The notes beneath the pieces were generated by a model. The model was not told the origin of the DNA. It did no database searches and worked only from the letters and a program-made list of their open reading frames with translations. Below, one piece after another: positions 8,634 through 26,266 of a stretch of 64,000 nucleotides of DNA. The position numbers and the translations under genes are program-made. The first letter of the stretch is position 1. The number at the start of each line of letters is the position of its first letter. Source of the stretch: Amycolatopsis thermoflava N1165 (GTDB lineage: Bacteria > Actinomycetota > Actinomycetes > Mycobacteriales > Pseudonocardiaceae); contig NZ_KI421511.1 of NCBI RefSeq assembly GCF_000473265.1, positions 1,787,731-1,851,730 on the forward strand. The letters are read 5' to 3'.

Positions 8634-9251
8634 GTGTTCGCGCGTTCCACCACGGTGCAAGCTCACCAGGACACCATCGACGCCGGGATCGCCCACATGC
8701 GCGACGAGGTCATGCCGGAGCTGATGGAGATGCCCGGCTGTGTCGGACTGTCGATGCTCGTCGACCGCGAGTCCGGGCGCTGCATCGCCACCACGTCGTG
8801 GGAGTCGATGGAGGCGATGCGGGACAGCGCGGACCGGGTGCGCCCGCTGCGCGACCACGCGGCGGAGGTGATGGGCGGTAACCGCGCCCAGGTCGACGAG
8901 TGGGAGATCGCGGTGCTGCACCGCACGCGGCCCGCGCCGGAAGGGGCTTGCTGCCGCGTCACCTGGACCCGCTTCGACCAGCTCGACCGCGCCATCGACA
9001 CCTACCGCATGGGCCTGCTGCCCGAGCTGGAACGCCTCGACGGGTTCTGCAGCGCCAGCCTGATGATCGACCGCGAGGCCGGCATCGCGGTGTCCTCGGT
9101 GACCTACGACAGCCACGCGAACATGGCGAGCACCCGCAACCGCGCCGACGCGCTCCGCTCGCGCGGCGCGGAGGAGGCCGGTGTGGAGATCCTGGAGGTG
9201 GCCGAGTTCGAGCTGGCACTGGCGCACCTGCGGGTCCCCGAAATGGCCTGA
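8634..9251 (+). CDS. Tandem ABM (antibiotic biosynthesis monooxygenase-like) domain protein
   Basis: A 205-residue cytoplasmic protein made of two copies of the small dimeric alpha/beta-barrel ABM fold: one from [17 protein letters not shown] to WEIAVLHRT, the second from [18 protein letters not shown] to EVAEFELAL. Each has the strand pattern and the GxxxxxLMxDRE(A/S)G turn. ABM proteins range from monooxygenases to simple ligand binders, so the activity is open. I chose GTG 8634; an in-frame GTG at 8523 would add 37 arginine-rich residues that look non-coding. A strong hairpin follows immediately. Confidence 0.6.
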   Translation: MFARSTTVQAHQDTIDAGIAHMRDEVMPELMEMPGCVGLSMLVDRESGRCIATTSWESMEAMRDSADRVRPLRDHAAEVMGGNRAQVDEWEIAVLHRTRPAPEGACCRVTWTRFDQLDRAIDTYRMGLLPELERLDGFCSASLMIDREAGIAVSSVTYDSHANMASTRNRADALRSRGAEEAGVEILEVAEFELALAHLRVPEMA

Positions 9252-9257
9252 GCGCCG

Positions 9258-9283
9258 CCGGCCGGGGGCGCGCCCCCGGCCGG
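9258..9283. terminator. GC-rich hairpin terminator
   Basis: A perfect 26-base palindrome (13-base arms beginning CCGGCCGGGGGCG) sits seven bases after the ABM gene's stop and separates it from the SWIM-led operon. There is no T-run, as is common in actinobacteria. Confidence 0.6.
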
Positions 9284-9316
9284 TGAACCAGCAGGCCGCG
9301 GCTCCGTCACGGCCGA

Positions 9317-9328
9317 TAGGCTGGCCGG
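9317..9328 (+). promoter_or_regulatory. Leaderless-type promoter of the SWIM-MoxR-vWA operon
   Basis: TAGGCT at 9317-9322 plus six bases leads straight to the GTG at 9329. It is the only promoter-like element I see for the five tightly overlapping genes downstream. Confidence 0.45.
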
Positions 9329-10600
9329 GTGGGATCGCGGTGGACGGTGGCTCGGGTGCTCGCGCTGGCCCCGGACGCCGGGTCCGCGCGGGCGGCCCGT
9401 GGGCTGGCGAACCCGCGCACCTGGTCCGACCTCGGCAGCACCAGCTCACTCGTCTGGGGCAAGTGCCAGGGCAGCGCCCGCACCCCCTACCAGGTGACCG
9501 TCGACCTCACCGAACCGTCCTTCCGCTGCACCTGCCCGAGCCGCAAGTTCCCCTGCAAGCACGGCCTGGCGCTGCTGCTCATGTGGGCCGCGGGCGACGG
9601 CTCCGTCGCCGAGGACGCCGGGCCCGCCGACTGGGTCACCCCCGCCGCACCCCGCCGGGAAGCCGCCAAACCCGATCCCGAGGCGCAGGCCAAGCGCCTG
9701 GCCGAGCGGGAGTCGCTCATGTCGGCCGGCCTCGACGACTTCGAGCTGTGGCTGCACGACCTCGTCCGGCAGGGCCTGGCGACCGCCCGCCGCCAGCCGC
9801 CCGGGTTCTGGGAGACCGCCGCGGCCCGGCTCGTCGACGCCCAGCTGCCCGGGCTCGCCGACCGGGTCCGCGCCGCCGGCGCCGACATCCACGCCCGCGC
9901 CGACTGGGCGCCGCACCTGCTCGGCGAGCTCGGCCGCTGGTACCTCGCGGTCCGCGCGTGGCGGCGCCGCGCCGAGCTGGACGACGCCGCGATGGGTGAC
10001 CTGCGCACGGTGCTGGGCTGGGCCCGCCGCCGCGACGAGATCGGCGACCGGGTCGCCGACCGGTGGTGGGTCGTCGGCCTGAGCCAGGAGGAGGACGAGC
10101 GCCTGCTGTCCCAGCGCACCTGGCTGCACGGCGAGCGCACCGGCGAAACCGTGGTGCTGCTGGACTTCGCCGCCGCCGGGCAGGCGCTGAAGGTCGCGCA
10201 CGTGCTCGGGTCCGTTGTGGACGGTGAGGTGGCCCGCTACCCCGGCGGCCCGCCCCGCCGCGCCCTGCTCGCCGGCGACGAGCACAAGGTCACGCCCGGC
10301 TCCGGCCTGCCGCACGCCACCGACGTCCGCACCGCGCTCGGGCAGGCCGCCCGGTGGCTCGCCGGGAACCCGTGGCTGCGCCGCATACCCTTGGCGCTGG
10401 CCGGGATGACCGTCGTCCCCGGCGACCCGCCGCTGCTCGTCGACCCCGCCGGCGCCGCGCTCACCCTGGCCCCGGGCACCGACGTGTGGCAGCTGCTCGC
10501 CCTGTCCGGCGGGCACCCGGTGCCGGTGTTCGGCGAGTGGATCGACGAGCGCCTGCACCCCCTGAGCGTGCAGGTCGGCGACCGGCTGGTGGCGCTGTGA
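9329..10600 (+). CDS. SWIM zinc-finger protein of the vWA-MoxR locus
   Basis: A 423-residue protein. Residues about 60-85 carry the SWIM zinc signature FRCTCPSRKFPCKHGLALLL (Cys-x-Cys, then Cys-x-His). The rest is an alpha-rich region without catalytic motifs and a C-terminal beta-rich part (for example DFAAAGQALKVAHVLGSVVDG). SWIM domains bind DNA or protein partners. It is first in an operon where every gene overlaps the next; its stop overlaps the following GTG (GTGA). The constant linkage with DUF5691, MoxR, DUF5682 and vWA genes suggests it is the recognition or adaptor subunit; that role is inference. Confidence 0.8.
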   Translation: MGSRWTVARVLALAPDAGSARAARGLANPRTWSDLGSTSSLVWGKCQGSARTPYQVTVDLTEPSFRCTCPSRKFPCKHGLALLLMWAAGDGSVAEDAGPADWVTPAAPRREAAKPDPEAQAKRLAERESLMSAGLDDFELWLHDLVRQGLATARRQPPGFWETAAARLVDAQLPGLADRVRAAGADIHARADWAPHLLGELGRWYLAVRAWRRRAELDDAAMGDLRTVLGWARRRDEIGDRVADRWWVVGLSQEEDERLLSQRTWLHGERTGETVVLLDFAAAGQALKVAHVLGSVVDGEVARYPGGPPRRALLAGDEHKVTPGSGLPHATDVRTALGQAARWLAGNPWLRRIPLALAGMTVVPGDPPLLVDPAGAALTLAPGTDVWQLLALSGGHPVPVFGEWIDERLHPLSVQVGDRLVAL

Positions 10601-12006
10601 CCGCGTGGGACGACCTGCTGGGCACGGCGCTGGTCGGCACCGGCCGCCGCCCCTTCGACCTCGCCGCCTCCGGGATTCCGGGCGCAGGCCGCGTCACCGC
10701 GGACTCGCCCGAGGCCGCGGTCCTGGCCGCGGCCGCCCTCGCCGCCGGGCACCGGCGCGCGGGCTGGACGCCACCGGTGTGGCGCGGCACCCCGCGGCAA
10801 CCCGCCGCCCCCGACGACCGTCCCGAGTGCACCCCGGCCGCCGCCCAGCTGCTGGAACTGCTGCTCACCAAGGCCATCCGCCTCGAGGCCGGCACCGAGC
10901 TGCTCACCGGCGACTGGCTCGCCGCCGCCCGCGACACCGGACGGCGCCCGCCGTACCGGCTGCTGCCGGAGCTGCTCCGGTTCGGCACGACCACCGCCAC
11001 CGCGCGCCCGCTGGTCCGCGACGTCCTCGGCCCGCGCGGCGCCTGGCTGGCCGGGCACAACCCGGCGTGGAATTGGGCCGCCACCGTCCGGCCCGCCGAC
11101 GTGGCGGAGCGGTTCGCCACCGGCACCCGCGCCGAGCGGGTGGCGCTGCTGACCGACCTGCGCGCCACCGCACCCGGCCGCGCGCGCGAACTGATCGAGG
11201 AAACCTGGGCCGACGAGCCGGCCGCCACCCGCGCCGCCTTCCTCGACACCCTGCGCACCGGCCTGTCCGGCGACGACGAACCGCTGCTCGAACGCGCCCT
11301 CGACGACCGCGCCGCGACCGTCCGCGCCGCCGCCACCGCGCTGCTCGACCACCTGCCCGGCTCGGCCCGCGCCCGCCGCATGGCCGAGCGCGCCCAGCAG
11401 CTGCACCAGGGCCGCGGCGCGTTCGACCTGCCCGGCGAACCCGACGACGCGGCCCGCCGCGACGGTGTCACCGACCACCGCGAACCTGGTCTCGGCCGCG
11501 GCGCGTCCCGGCTGATCCAGATCCTCGCCGCCGCCCCGCTGTCCGCCTGGGATCCGGACTGGATCCCCGAGGCCGGCCACGACGTCCTCCTCGGCTGGAC
11601 GAAGGCCGCGCTGCGCCAGCGCGACCAGGAGTGGCTCACCGCGCTGGCCCGCCACCAGGCCACCCCCGAGCTGATCGCCGCGCTCACCCCGGCGACCGCC
11701 GCGGAGATCCTCGGCGGCAGCCGGAAACTCGATGCCCGGTTCGGCGCGCTGCTCGCCGCCGCGCCAGGGCCGTGGCCCGCGGAGTTCTCCACCGGGATCG
11801 TCGGGCGGCTGCGCACCGGCAAGGCCGAGGCCGTGCTGCGGCTCGCCGCCCGCGCGATGGCCGAGCACCTGCACCCCGCGGCGCTGGCCGCCGTCGAGAA
11901 CTGGCTGCTCGCCCTCGGCACCGAGCACAAACCCACCGCGCGCACCCTGCGCGGCATCGCCCACGCGCTGACCATCCGAGCGACCATCCGGCAGGAGTTC
12001 ACATGA
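10597..12006 (+). CDS. DUF5691-like alpha-helical protein of the vWA-MoxR locus
   Basis: A 469-residue protein, largely helical and rich in alanine, leucine and arginine. It begins VTAWDDLLGTALVGTGRRPF and contains HEAT-like helical pairs in the centre (ALDDRAATVRAAATALLDHL). No catalytic motif, zinc site or membrane segment is visible. The GTG at 10597 overlaps the SWIM gene's stop, and its own stop overlaps the MoxR ATG. I recognise it by order and sequence as the DUF5691-type partner of SWIM/MoxR/DUF5682/vWA operons. It is probably a scaffold or solenoid subunit. Confidence 0.65.
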   Translation: MTAWDDLLGTALVGTGRRPFDLAASGIPGAGRVTADSPEAAVLAAAALAAGHRRAGWTPPVWRGTPRQPAAPDDRPECTPAAAQLLELLLTKAIRLEAGTELLTGDWLAAARDTGRRPPYRLLPELLRFGTTTATARPLVRDVLGPRGAWLAGHNPAWNWAATVRPADVAERFATGTRAERVALLTDLRATAPGRARELIEETWADEPAATRAAFLDTLRTGLSGDDEPLLERALDDRAATVRAAATALLDHLPGSARARRMAERAQQLHQGRGAFDLPGEPDDAARRDGVTDHREPGLGRGASRLIQILAAAPLSAWDPDWIPEAGHDVLLGWTKAALRQRDQEWLTALARHQATPELIAALTPATAAEILGGSRKLDARFGALLAAAPGPWPAEFSTGIVGRLRTGKAEAVLRLAARAMAEHLHPAALAAVENWLLALGTEHKPTARTLRGIAHALTIRATIRQEFT

Positions 12007-13082
12007 CCGACGTGCTCAGAGCACACGCCGAGCAGCAGCACGCCGACGAGCTGGCTGCCCTCGCGGCCGCCGACGACCGGCCCAAACCACCCAACTGGAA
12101 GCTGTCGCCGTGGGCGGTGGCCACCTACGTGCTGGGCGGCGAGGCCCCGGACGGCACGCCGATCACGCCGAAGTACCTCGGCTCGCGCCGTCTCGTCGAG
12201 GTCGCGATCGCCACGCTCGCCACCGATCGGGCGCTGCTCCTGCTGGGCGTGCCCGGCACCGCGAAGACGTGGCTGTCCGAGCACCTGGCCGCGGCGATCT
12301 CCGGCGACTCGACCCAGCTGGTGCAGGGCACGTCCGGCACCGCCGAGGAGGCGATCCGCTACGGCTGGAACTACGCGCGCCTGCTCGCCGAAGGGCCCTC
12401 GCCCAAGGCGCTGGTCGCCAGCCCGGTGCTGCGCGCGATGGAGACCGGCGGCATCGCGCGGATCGAGGAGCTGACCCGCATCCCGTCCGACGTGCAGGAC
12501 GCGCTGATCACGATCCTCAGCGAGAAGACCCTGCCGATCCCGGAGCTGGACAGCGAGGTGCAGGCGCTCGCCGGGTTCAACGTGATCGCCACGGCCAACG
12601 ACCGCGACCGCGGCGTGAACGACCTGTCCGCCGCGCTGAAACGCCGCTTCAACGTCGTCGTGCTGCCGCTGCCCGACGACGCGGAGTCCGAAGTGGAGAT
12701 CGTCCGCCTGCGCGTCGAGCAGCTGGGCCGGTCGCTGCAGCTGCCTGCCGGCGCGGAGAACGTGGACGAGATCCGCCGCGTGGTGACCGTGTTCCGCGAG
12801 CTGCGCGACGGGGTCACCACCGACGGGCGCACGAAGATCAAGTCGCCGTCGGGCACGCTGTCCACCGCCGAGGCGATCTCGGTGATGACCAACGGGATCG
12901 CCCTGGCCACGCACTTCGGTGACGGCGTGGTGCGGGCCGACGACGTGGCGGCCGGCCTGCACGGCGCGGTGGTCAAGGACCCGGTGCAGGACCGGATCGT
13001 GTGGCAGGAGTACCTGGAGACCGTGGTGCGCGAGCGCAAGCCGTGGTCCGACCTCTACCGCGCGTGCCGGGAACTGGTGTGA
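12003..13082 (+). CDS. MoxR-family AAA+ ATPase
   Basis: A 359-residue AAA+ ATPase. Walker A is GVPGTAKTW (about 82-90). The Walker B region is IARIEEL (about 151-157), where the usual MoxR pattern ending Asp-Glu has drifted to Ile-Glu-Glu. Sensor 1 lies in NVIATANDRD and the arginine finger region in ALKRRFNVVVLPLP. MoxR ATPases act as chaperones that remodel or activate targets through vWA partners. It starts at an ATGA overlap with the previous gene and ends in a GTGA overlap with the next. The vWA gene two positions downstream is the expected partner. Confidence 0.88.
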   Translation: MTDVLRAHAEQQHADELAALAAADDRPKPPNWKLSPWAVATYVLGGEAPDGTPITPKYLGSRRLVEVAIATLATDRALLLLGVPGTAKTWLSEHLAAAISGDSTQLVQGTSGTAEEAIRYGWNYARLLAEGPSPKALVASPVLRAMETGGIARIEELTRIPSDVQDALITILSEKTLPIPELDSEVQALAGFNVIATANDRDRGVNDLSAALKRRFNVVVLPLPDDAESEVEIVRLRVEQLGRSLQLPAGAENVDEIRRVVTVFRELRDGVTTDGRTKIKSPSGTLSTAEAISVMTNGIALATHFGDGVVRADDVAAGLHGAVVKDPVQDRIVWQEYLETVVRERKPWSDLYRACRELV

Positions 13083-15265
13083 GCGTTCACGTCCTCGGCA
13101 TCCGGCACCACGGGCCCGGTTCGGCCCGCGCGGTCGCCGACGCCCTGGAACGGCTCGACCCCGAGGTCGTGCTGATCGAGGGGCCGCCGGAGCTGGACTC
13201 CGTCGCCCCGCTCGCCGCGGCCGCGGGCATGCGCCCGCCGGTGGCCGGGCTGGTGTACGCGACCGACCGGCCGGCGACGGCCGCGTTCTACCCGATGGCG
13301 GTGTTCTCCCCGGAGTGGGTGGCGCTGCGGTGGGCTCTGGAGCACGGCAGGCAGGTACGGTTCCTCGACCTGCCCGCGAACGCCGCGCTGGTGCTGGAGG
13401 ACGCCGAAGACCCGGCCGCCGAACCGCCGATCGACCCGATCGCGACGCTCGCCGAAGCCGCCGGGTACGACGACCCCGAACGCTGGTGGGAGGACGCGGT
13501 CGAACTGCGTTACCACGGGCTGGAAGTGTTCGACGCGCTGCTCGACGCCATGCGCGCGCTGCGCGAAGGGCATGTGCCCGACCTGCGCACCCAGCGGCGC
13601 GAAGCCGCGATGCGGAAGGTGCTGCGGGCGGTCATCCGCGGCGGGGCCGGGACGATCGCGGTGGTGTGCGGCGCCTGGCACGCGCCGGTGCTGGTGCCCT
13701 CGGAGTTCCCCGCGCAGGCCGCGGACAACCGGCTGCTCAAGGGGTTGCGCACGACGAAGGTCGCCGCGACCTGGGTGCCGTGGACGTCGTCGCGGCTGGC
13801 CAGGGCCAGCGGCTACGGCGCGGGAATCTCCTCCCCCGGCTGGTACCACCACCTGTTCACCACTGCCCGGGACGAGGCGGTGGGCCGCTGGCTGGTGCGG
13901 GTGGCGCACCTGCTGCGCCGCGAGCAGCACGACGTGTCCCCGGCCGCGGTGATCGAAGGCGTCCGGCTCGCCGACGCGCTGGCCGTGCTGCGCAACCGCC
14001 CGCACCCCGGGCTGCCCGAGGTGCTGGAGGCCTGCCAGGCGGTCCTGTGTGGAGGGTCGGACGTCCCGATGCGGCTGGTCGCCCGCAAGCTGCTGGTCGG
14101 CGACATCCTGGGCCGGGTGCCCGCCGAGACGCCGATGGTGCCGCTGGCCAAGGACCTGGAGGCGACCCGGAAACGGTTGCGGCTCAAGCAGAGCGCGGCC
14201 GAGCAGCAGCTCGACCTGGACCTGCGCACGCCGACGCACCTGGAGCGCAGCAAGCTGCTGCACCGGCTGCTGTTGCTCGGCGTGCGGTGGGGCGAGCCCG
14301 CGGAAACGGCGCGGACGCGGGGCACGTTCCGGGAGTCGTGGGTGCTGGAGTGGCGGCCGGAGCTGGCGGTCGCGTTGATCGAGGCGAGCGGTCACGGCAC
14401 GACGATCGAGTCCGCGGCGACGGCTGTGGTGGCGCAGCGTGCCGCCGAGGCCGACATCGCCGAGCTGAGCGCCCTGGTCGAGGACACGCTGACCGCGGAC
14501 CTCCCGGAAGCGCTGGCGGGGGTCCTCGCGGCGCTCGACGAGCGAGCCGCGCGCCAGCACGACACCACCCGGCTGATGGCGGCGGTGGAGCCGATGGCGC
14601 GCGTGCGCCGCTACGGCAACGTGCGCCGCGCGGACACCGAGCTGGTGCAGCGGGTGCTGACCGGGGTGGTCACGCGCATCGCGGTCGGGTTGCCCGCCGC
14701 GTGCGCCGGTCTCGACGAGGACGCCGGCCGCGAGGTGCGGCAGCTCGTGGACGGCGTGCAGCGCGGCATCGGGCTGCTGGACCAGCAGGAGCTGCGGGAG
14801 GTCTGGTACGGCGCGCTGCGGACGGTCGCCGACCGGCTCGGCGTGCCGGGCCTGATCGCCGGCCGCGCGGTGCGGCTGCTGCTGGACGCCGGGCTGCTGG
14901 ACGTGGCCGACGCCGGGGGCAGGCTGTCCCGGCAGCTGTCGGTCGCCGCGGACGCGACGCAGGCCGCGGGGTGGCTGGAGGGGTTCCTGTCCGGCGAGGC
15001 GGCACTGCTGGTGCACGAGCCCGAGCTGCTGGAGATCGTCGACCGGTGGGCCACCGGGGTCGGCGAGGACGTGTTCGACCACCTGCTGCCGTTGCTGCGC
15101 CGCACATTCGCCGAGTTCAGCGCGCCGGAGCGGCGGGAGATCGGGCTGCGGGTGCGGCGGATCGACCGCGGCGAGGGCGCGTCCGGGGCACGCGCGGCGG
15201 ACGAGGACCTGGACCACGAGCGGGCGGCGCTGGTGGTGCCGCGGATCCTGGAGCTGCTGGGATGA
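13079..15265 (+). CDS. DUF5682-like protein with N-terminal TraB/TIKI-type GxxH domain
   Basis: A 728-residue protein. The N-terminal 205 residues carry two GxxH motifs: LGIRHHGPGS (G7-H10) and VVCGAWHAPVL (G198-H201). A conserved acidic element VLIEGPPEL lies after the first, and an arginine-rich helix TQRREAAMRKVLR precedes the second. This is the arrangement of the TraB/PrgY/TIKI clan, some of whose members are metal-dependent proteases. The remaining 500 residues are mainly helical and unrecognised, with a heptad-like stretch around LEATRKRLRLKQSAAEQQLD. It is placed between MoxR and vWA genes with overlaps on both sides. Enzymatic activity is a hypothesis. Confidence 0.7.
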   Translation: MSVHVLGIRHHGPGSARAVADALERLDPEVVLIEGPPELDSVAPLAAAAGMRPPVAGLVYATDRPATAAFYPMAVFSPEWVALRWALEHGRQVRFLDLPANAALVLEDAEDPAAEPPIDPIATLAEAAGYDDPERWWEDAVELRYHGLEVFDALLDAMRALREGHVPDLRTQRREAAMRKVLRAVIRGGAGTIAVVCGAWHAPVLVPSEFPAQAADNRLLKGLRTTKVAATWVPWTSSRLARASGYGAGISSPGWYHHLFTTARDEAVGRWLVRVAHLLRREQHDVSPAAVIEGVRLADALAVLRNRPHPGLPEVLEACQAVLCGGSDVPMRLVARKLLVGDILGRVPAETPMVPLAKDLEATRKRLRLKQSAAEQQLDLDLRTPTHLERSKLLHRLLLLGVRWGEPAETARTRGTFRESWVLEWRPELAVALIEASGHGTTIESAATAVVAQRAAEADIAELSALVEDTLTADLPEALAGVLAALDERAARQHDTTRLMAAVEPMARVRRYGNVRRADTELVQRVLTGVVTRIAVGLPAACAGLDEDAGREVRQLVDGVQRGIGLLDQQELREVWYGALRTVADRLGVPGLIAGRAVRLLLDAGLLDVADAGGRLSRQLSVAADATQAAGWLEGFLSGEAALLVHEPELLEIVDRWATGVGEDVFDHLLPLLRRTFAEFSAPERREIGLRVRRIDRGEGASGARAADEDLDHERAALVVPRILELLG

Positions 15266-16413
15266 GCGAACGGCTGCGGCGGTGGCGGATGATGCTGGGC
15301 GGACAGGACGCCGACGGCACCGGCGTGTCGCTGTCCGGTGCGGACGCCCGGCGGGACGCCACGCTGGAAGCGTTGTACGACAAGGAAAAGGACCGGCGCG
15401 GCGGGCTCGGCGGGTCGTCCCCGCGGGTCGCGCGGTGGCTGGGCGACATCCGCGGCTACTTCCCCAGCTCGGTGGTGCAGGTCATGCAGCGCGACGCGAT
15501 GGAACGGCTCGGGCTGCGCCAGTTGCTGCTGGAGCCGGAGATGCTGGAGTCGGTGCAGCCGGACGTGCACCTGGTGGGCACGCTGCTCTCGCTCAACCGG
15601 GCCATTCCCGAACGGTCGCGCGAAACGGCGCGCGCGGTGGTGCGGAAGGTGGTCGAGGACCTGGAGAAGCGCCTGGCTCAGCCCACGCGGCAGGCGGTGG
15701 GCGGGGCGCTGCACCGGGCCAACCGCACGAACCGGCCCCGGCACGGCGACATCGACTGGAACCGCACGATCCTGGCCAACCTGAAGCACTACCAGCCCGA
15801 GCAGCGGACCGTGGTGCCGGAGCGGCTGGTGGGTTTCGGCAGGCGGCTGCCCAGCGTGTCCAGGCAGATCGTGCTGTGCCTGGACCAGAGCGGGTCGATG
15901 GCCGCGTCGGTGGTGTACGCGAGCGTGTTCGGGGCGGTGCTCGCCTCCATCCGGTCGCTGCGGACCCAGGTGATCGCGTTCGACACGGCGGTGGCGGACC
16001 TGACCGAGTCGGTCTCCGACCCGGTGGAGCTGCTGTTCGGGGTCCAGCTGGGCGGCGGCACCGACATCAACGCGGCGCTGGCGTACTGCCAGAGCCGGAT
16101 CGACGCCCCGCGCGACACGGTGCTCGTGCTGATCAGCGACCTGTTCGAGGGCGGTGACGAGGCTGAGATGCTGCAGCGCGCGCAGGCCCTGAAGGCCGAC
16201 GGCGTGCAGGTGGTGTGCCTGCTCGCCCTGAGCGACGACGGGGCGCCCGCCTACGACCACGACAACGCGGCCGCGCTGGCGGCGCTGGGGATTCCCGCGT
16301 TCGCGTGCACGCCGGACAAGTTCCCCGACCTGATGGCGGCGGCGGTCCAGCGGCAGGATGTGGGCGCCTGGGCGGCGGCGAACGACATCCCGGCCGCGGC
16401 GGCCGGGGACTAG
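15262..16413 (+). CDS. vWA (von Willebrand A) domain protein, MoxR partner
   Basis: A 383-residue protein with a basic helical N-terminal half and a C-terminal vWA domain (about 200-370). The MIDAS metal site is complete: DQSGS (Asp208, Ser210, Ser212), a Thr in GGGTDIN (about Thr267), and Asp in LISDLFEGG (about Asp293). There is no signal peptide or membrane segment, so it is cytosolic like other MoxR-linked vWA proteins. It starts with an ATGA overlap after the DUF5682-like gene. In the family the vWA protein binds the MoxR hexamer and recruits the client; here the client is unknown but the co-oriented NACHT gene is 65 bases downstream. Confidence 0.85.
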   Translation: MSERLRRWRMMLGGQDADGTGVSLSGADARRDATLEALYDKEKDRRGGLGGSSPRVARWLGDIRGYFPSSVVQVMQRDAMERLGLRQLLLEPEMLESVQPDVHLVGTLLSLNRAIPERSRETARAVVRKVVEDLEKRLAQPTRQAVGGALHRANRTNRPRHGDIDWNRTILANLKHYQPEQRTVVPERLVGFGRRLPSVSRQIVLCLDQSGSMAASVVYASVFGAVLASIRSLRTQVIAFDTAVADLTESVSDPVELLFGVQLGGGTDINAALAYCQSRIDAPRDTVLVLISDLFEGGDEAEMLQRAQALKADGVQVVCLLALSDDGAPAYDHDNAAALAALGIPAFACTPDKFPDLMAAAVQRQDVGAWAAANDIPAAAAGD

Positions 16414-16478
16414 CGCGTTTCCGCCTCTCGCCCGCGATCTTCGTGAGAGGATGCCGTCGCCGCGGCGAAGGAGGAGGC

Positions 16479-23212
<6,734 letters not shown>

Positions 23213-23224
23213 CGCTCCTGGAAC

Positions 23225-23257
23225 GACGGGGCTCGCGCACTCCGCGCGGGCCCCGTC
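23225..23257. terminator. Hairpin terminator between argG and the convergent hydrolase gene
   Basis: Arms GACGGGGCTCGCGC and GCGCGGGCCCCGTC pair over 14 bases with one G-T wobble around a five-base loop, and the sequence then runs into TTCCGTTTTCC. It can serve both convergent genes. Confidence 0.75.
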
Positions 23258-23269
23258 TTCCGTTTTCCG

Positions 23270-23971
23270 TCAGGCGGACTTCGCCGCTTCGAGGATCAGG
23301 TCCGCCACCGCGGCCGGCTCGGACACCGCCACCGCGTGCGAGGCACCGTCGAGTTCGACCACCTTCCGCGCGCCCGCCCGCTCGGCCATGAACCGCTGCG
23401 CCGCCGCCGGGATGTTCTTGTCCCCCAACGGGATCAGGAACCACGACGGGATGTCGCGCCACGCCGCGTGCGTCGCCTCCTGCGACAGGGCCACGTCGCG
23501 CACCGGTCGCTGCGTCGCCGCCATGAGCGCGGCTTCGGCCGCCGGCACGTCGGCGGCGAACTGCCCGTGGAACTCGTCCGGTCTGATCGACAGGTCGTTG
23601 CTGCCGTCGCCGAGCGGGACCGGGTCGAGCGTCGCGCCGAGCGTGCTGCCCGGATACTTGCCGGACAGCCCGAGCGCCGACTCCCCCGCCTCCGGCGCGA
23701 ACGCCGCGACGTAGACGAGCGCCTTGACCTGCGGGTTTCCCGCCGCGGCCTCGGTGGCGACCATGCCGCCGTACGAGTGGCCCGCCAGCACCACCGGACC
23801 CTCGATCCCGGAGAGCACCCGCCGCAGGTACTCGGCGTCGCCCGCGAGGCTGCGCAGCGGGTTCGCCACCGCGACGACCCGGCGCCCCTGTTCCCGCAGC
23901 CGGGCGATCACCCCGTTCCAGCCGGCCGACTCGGCGAACGCGCCGTGCACCAGGACCACCGTCTCAGTCAT
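23270..23971 (-). CDS. Alpha/beta hydrolase (EstC/salicylate-esterase-like)
   Basis: A 233-residue cytoplasmic hydrolase. Visible elements are the oxyanion region VLVHGAFAESAGWNGVI, the nucleophile elbow GHSYGGMVA (Ser), and the late catalytic His in DGASHAVAVSEP. The compact length without a lid domain fits EstC-like esterases. The ATG at 23971 has GGAAGGA upstream; an upstream in-frame TTG is less likely. It is divergent from the TetR gene with a palindrome between them, so it may belong to the same regulon. Substrate unknown. Confidence 0.75.
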   Translation of the reverse strand: MTETVVLVHGAFAESAGWNGVIARLREQGRRVVAVANPLRSLAGDAEYLRRVLSGIEGPVVLAGHSYGGMVATEAAAGNPQVKALVYVAAFAPEAGESALGLSGKYPGSTLGATLDPVPLGDGSNDLSIRPDEFHGQFAADVPAAEAALMAATQRPVRDVALSQEATHAAWRDIPSWFLIPLGDKNIPAAAQRFMAERAGARKVVELDGASHAVAVSEPAAVADLILEAAKSA

Positions 23972-24000
23972 GTCCATCCTTCCAGTTGTTTCCAATTAAG

Positions 24001-24010
24001 TTGTGCACAA
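24001..24010. promoter_or_regulatory. Palindromic operator candidate between hydrolase and TetR genes
   Basis: TTGTGCACAA is a perfect 10-base palindrome in the 87-base divergent region. A TetR dimer binding here could control both the hydrolase and its own efflux operon. The site is short, so chance occurrence is possible. Confidence 0.35.
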
Positions 24011-24058
24011 TCGAACGTAGCAGAACGCGCTGGCGTACGACAGGGCCCGCGTGGAAGA

Positions 24059-26262
<2,204 letters not shown>

Positions 26263-26266
26263 CGCC

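Noticed and set aside
9258..9283. The 26-base perfect palindrome as a possible attachment site or transposon end
   Set aside because: There is no second copy, target duplication or transposase nearby; position after a stop codon fits a terminator.
10461..12962. A leftward open frame of about 830 codons over the DUF5691 and MoxR genes
   Set aside because: Long open frames on the opposite strand are expected at this GC content; the MoxR frame with Walker motifs is the real one.
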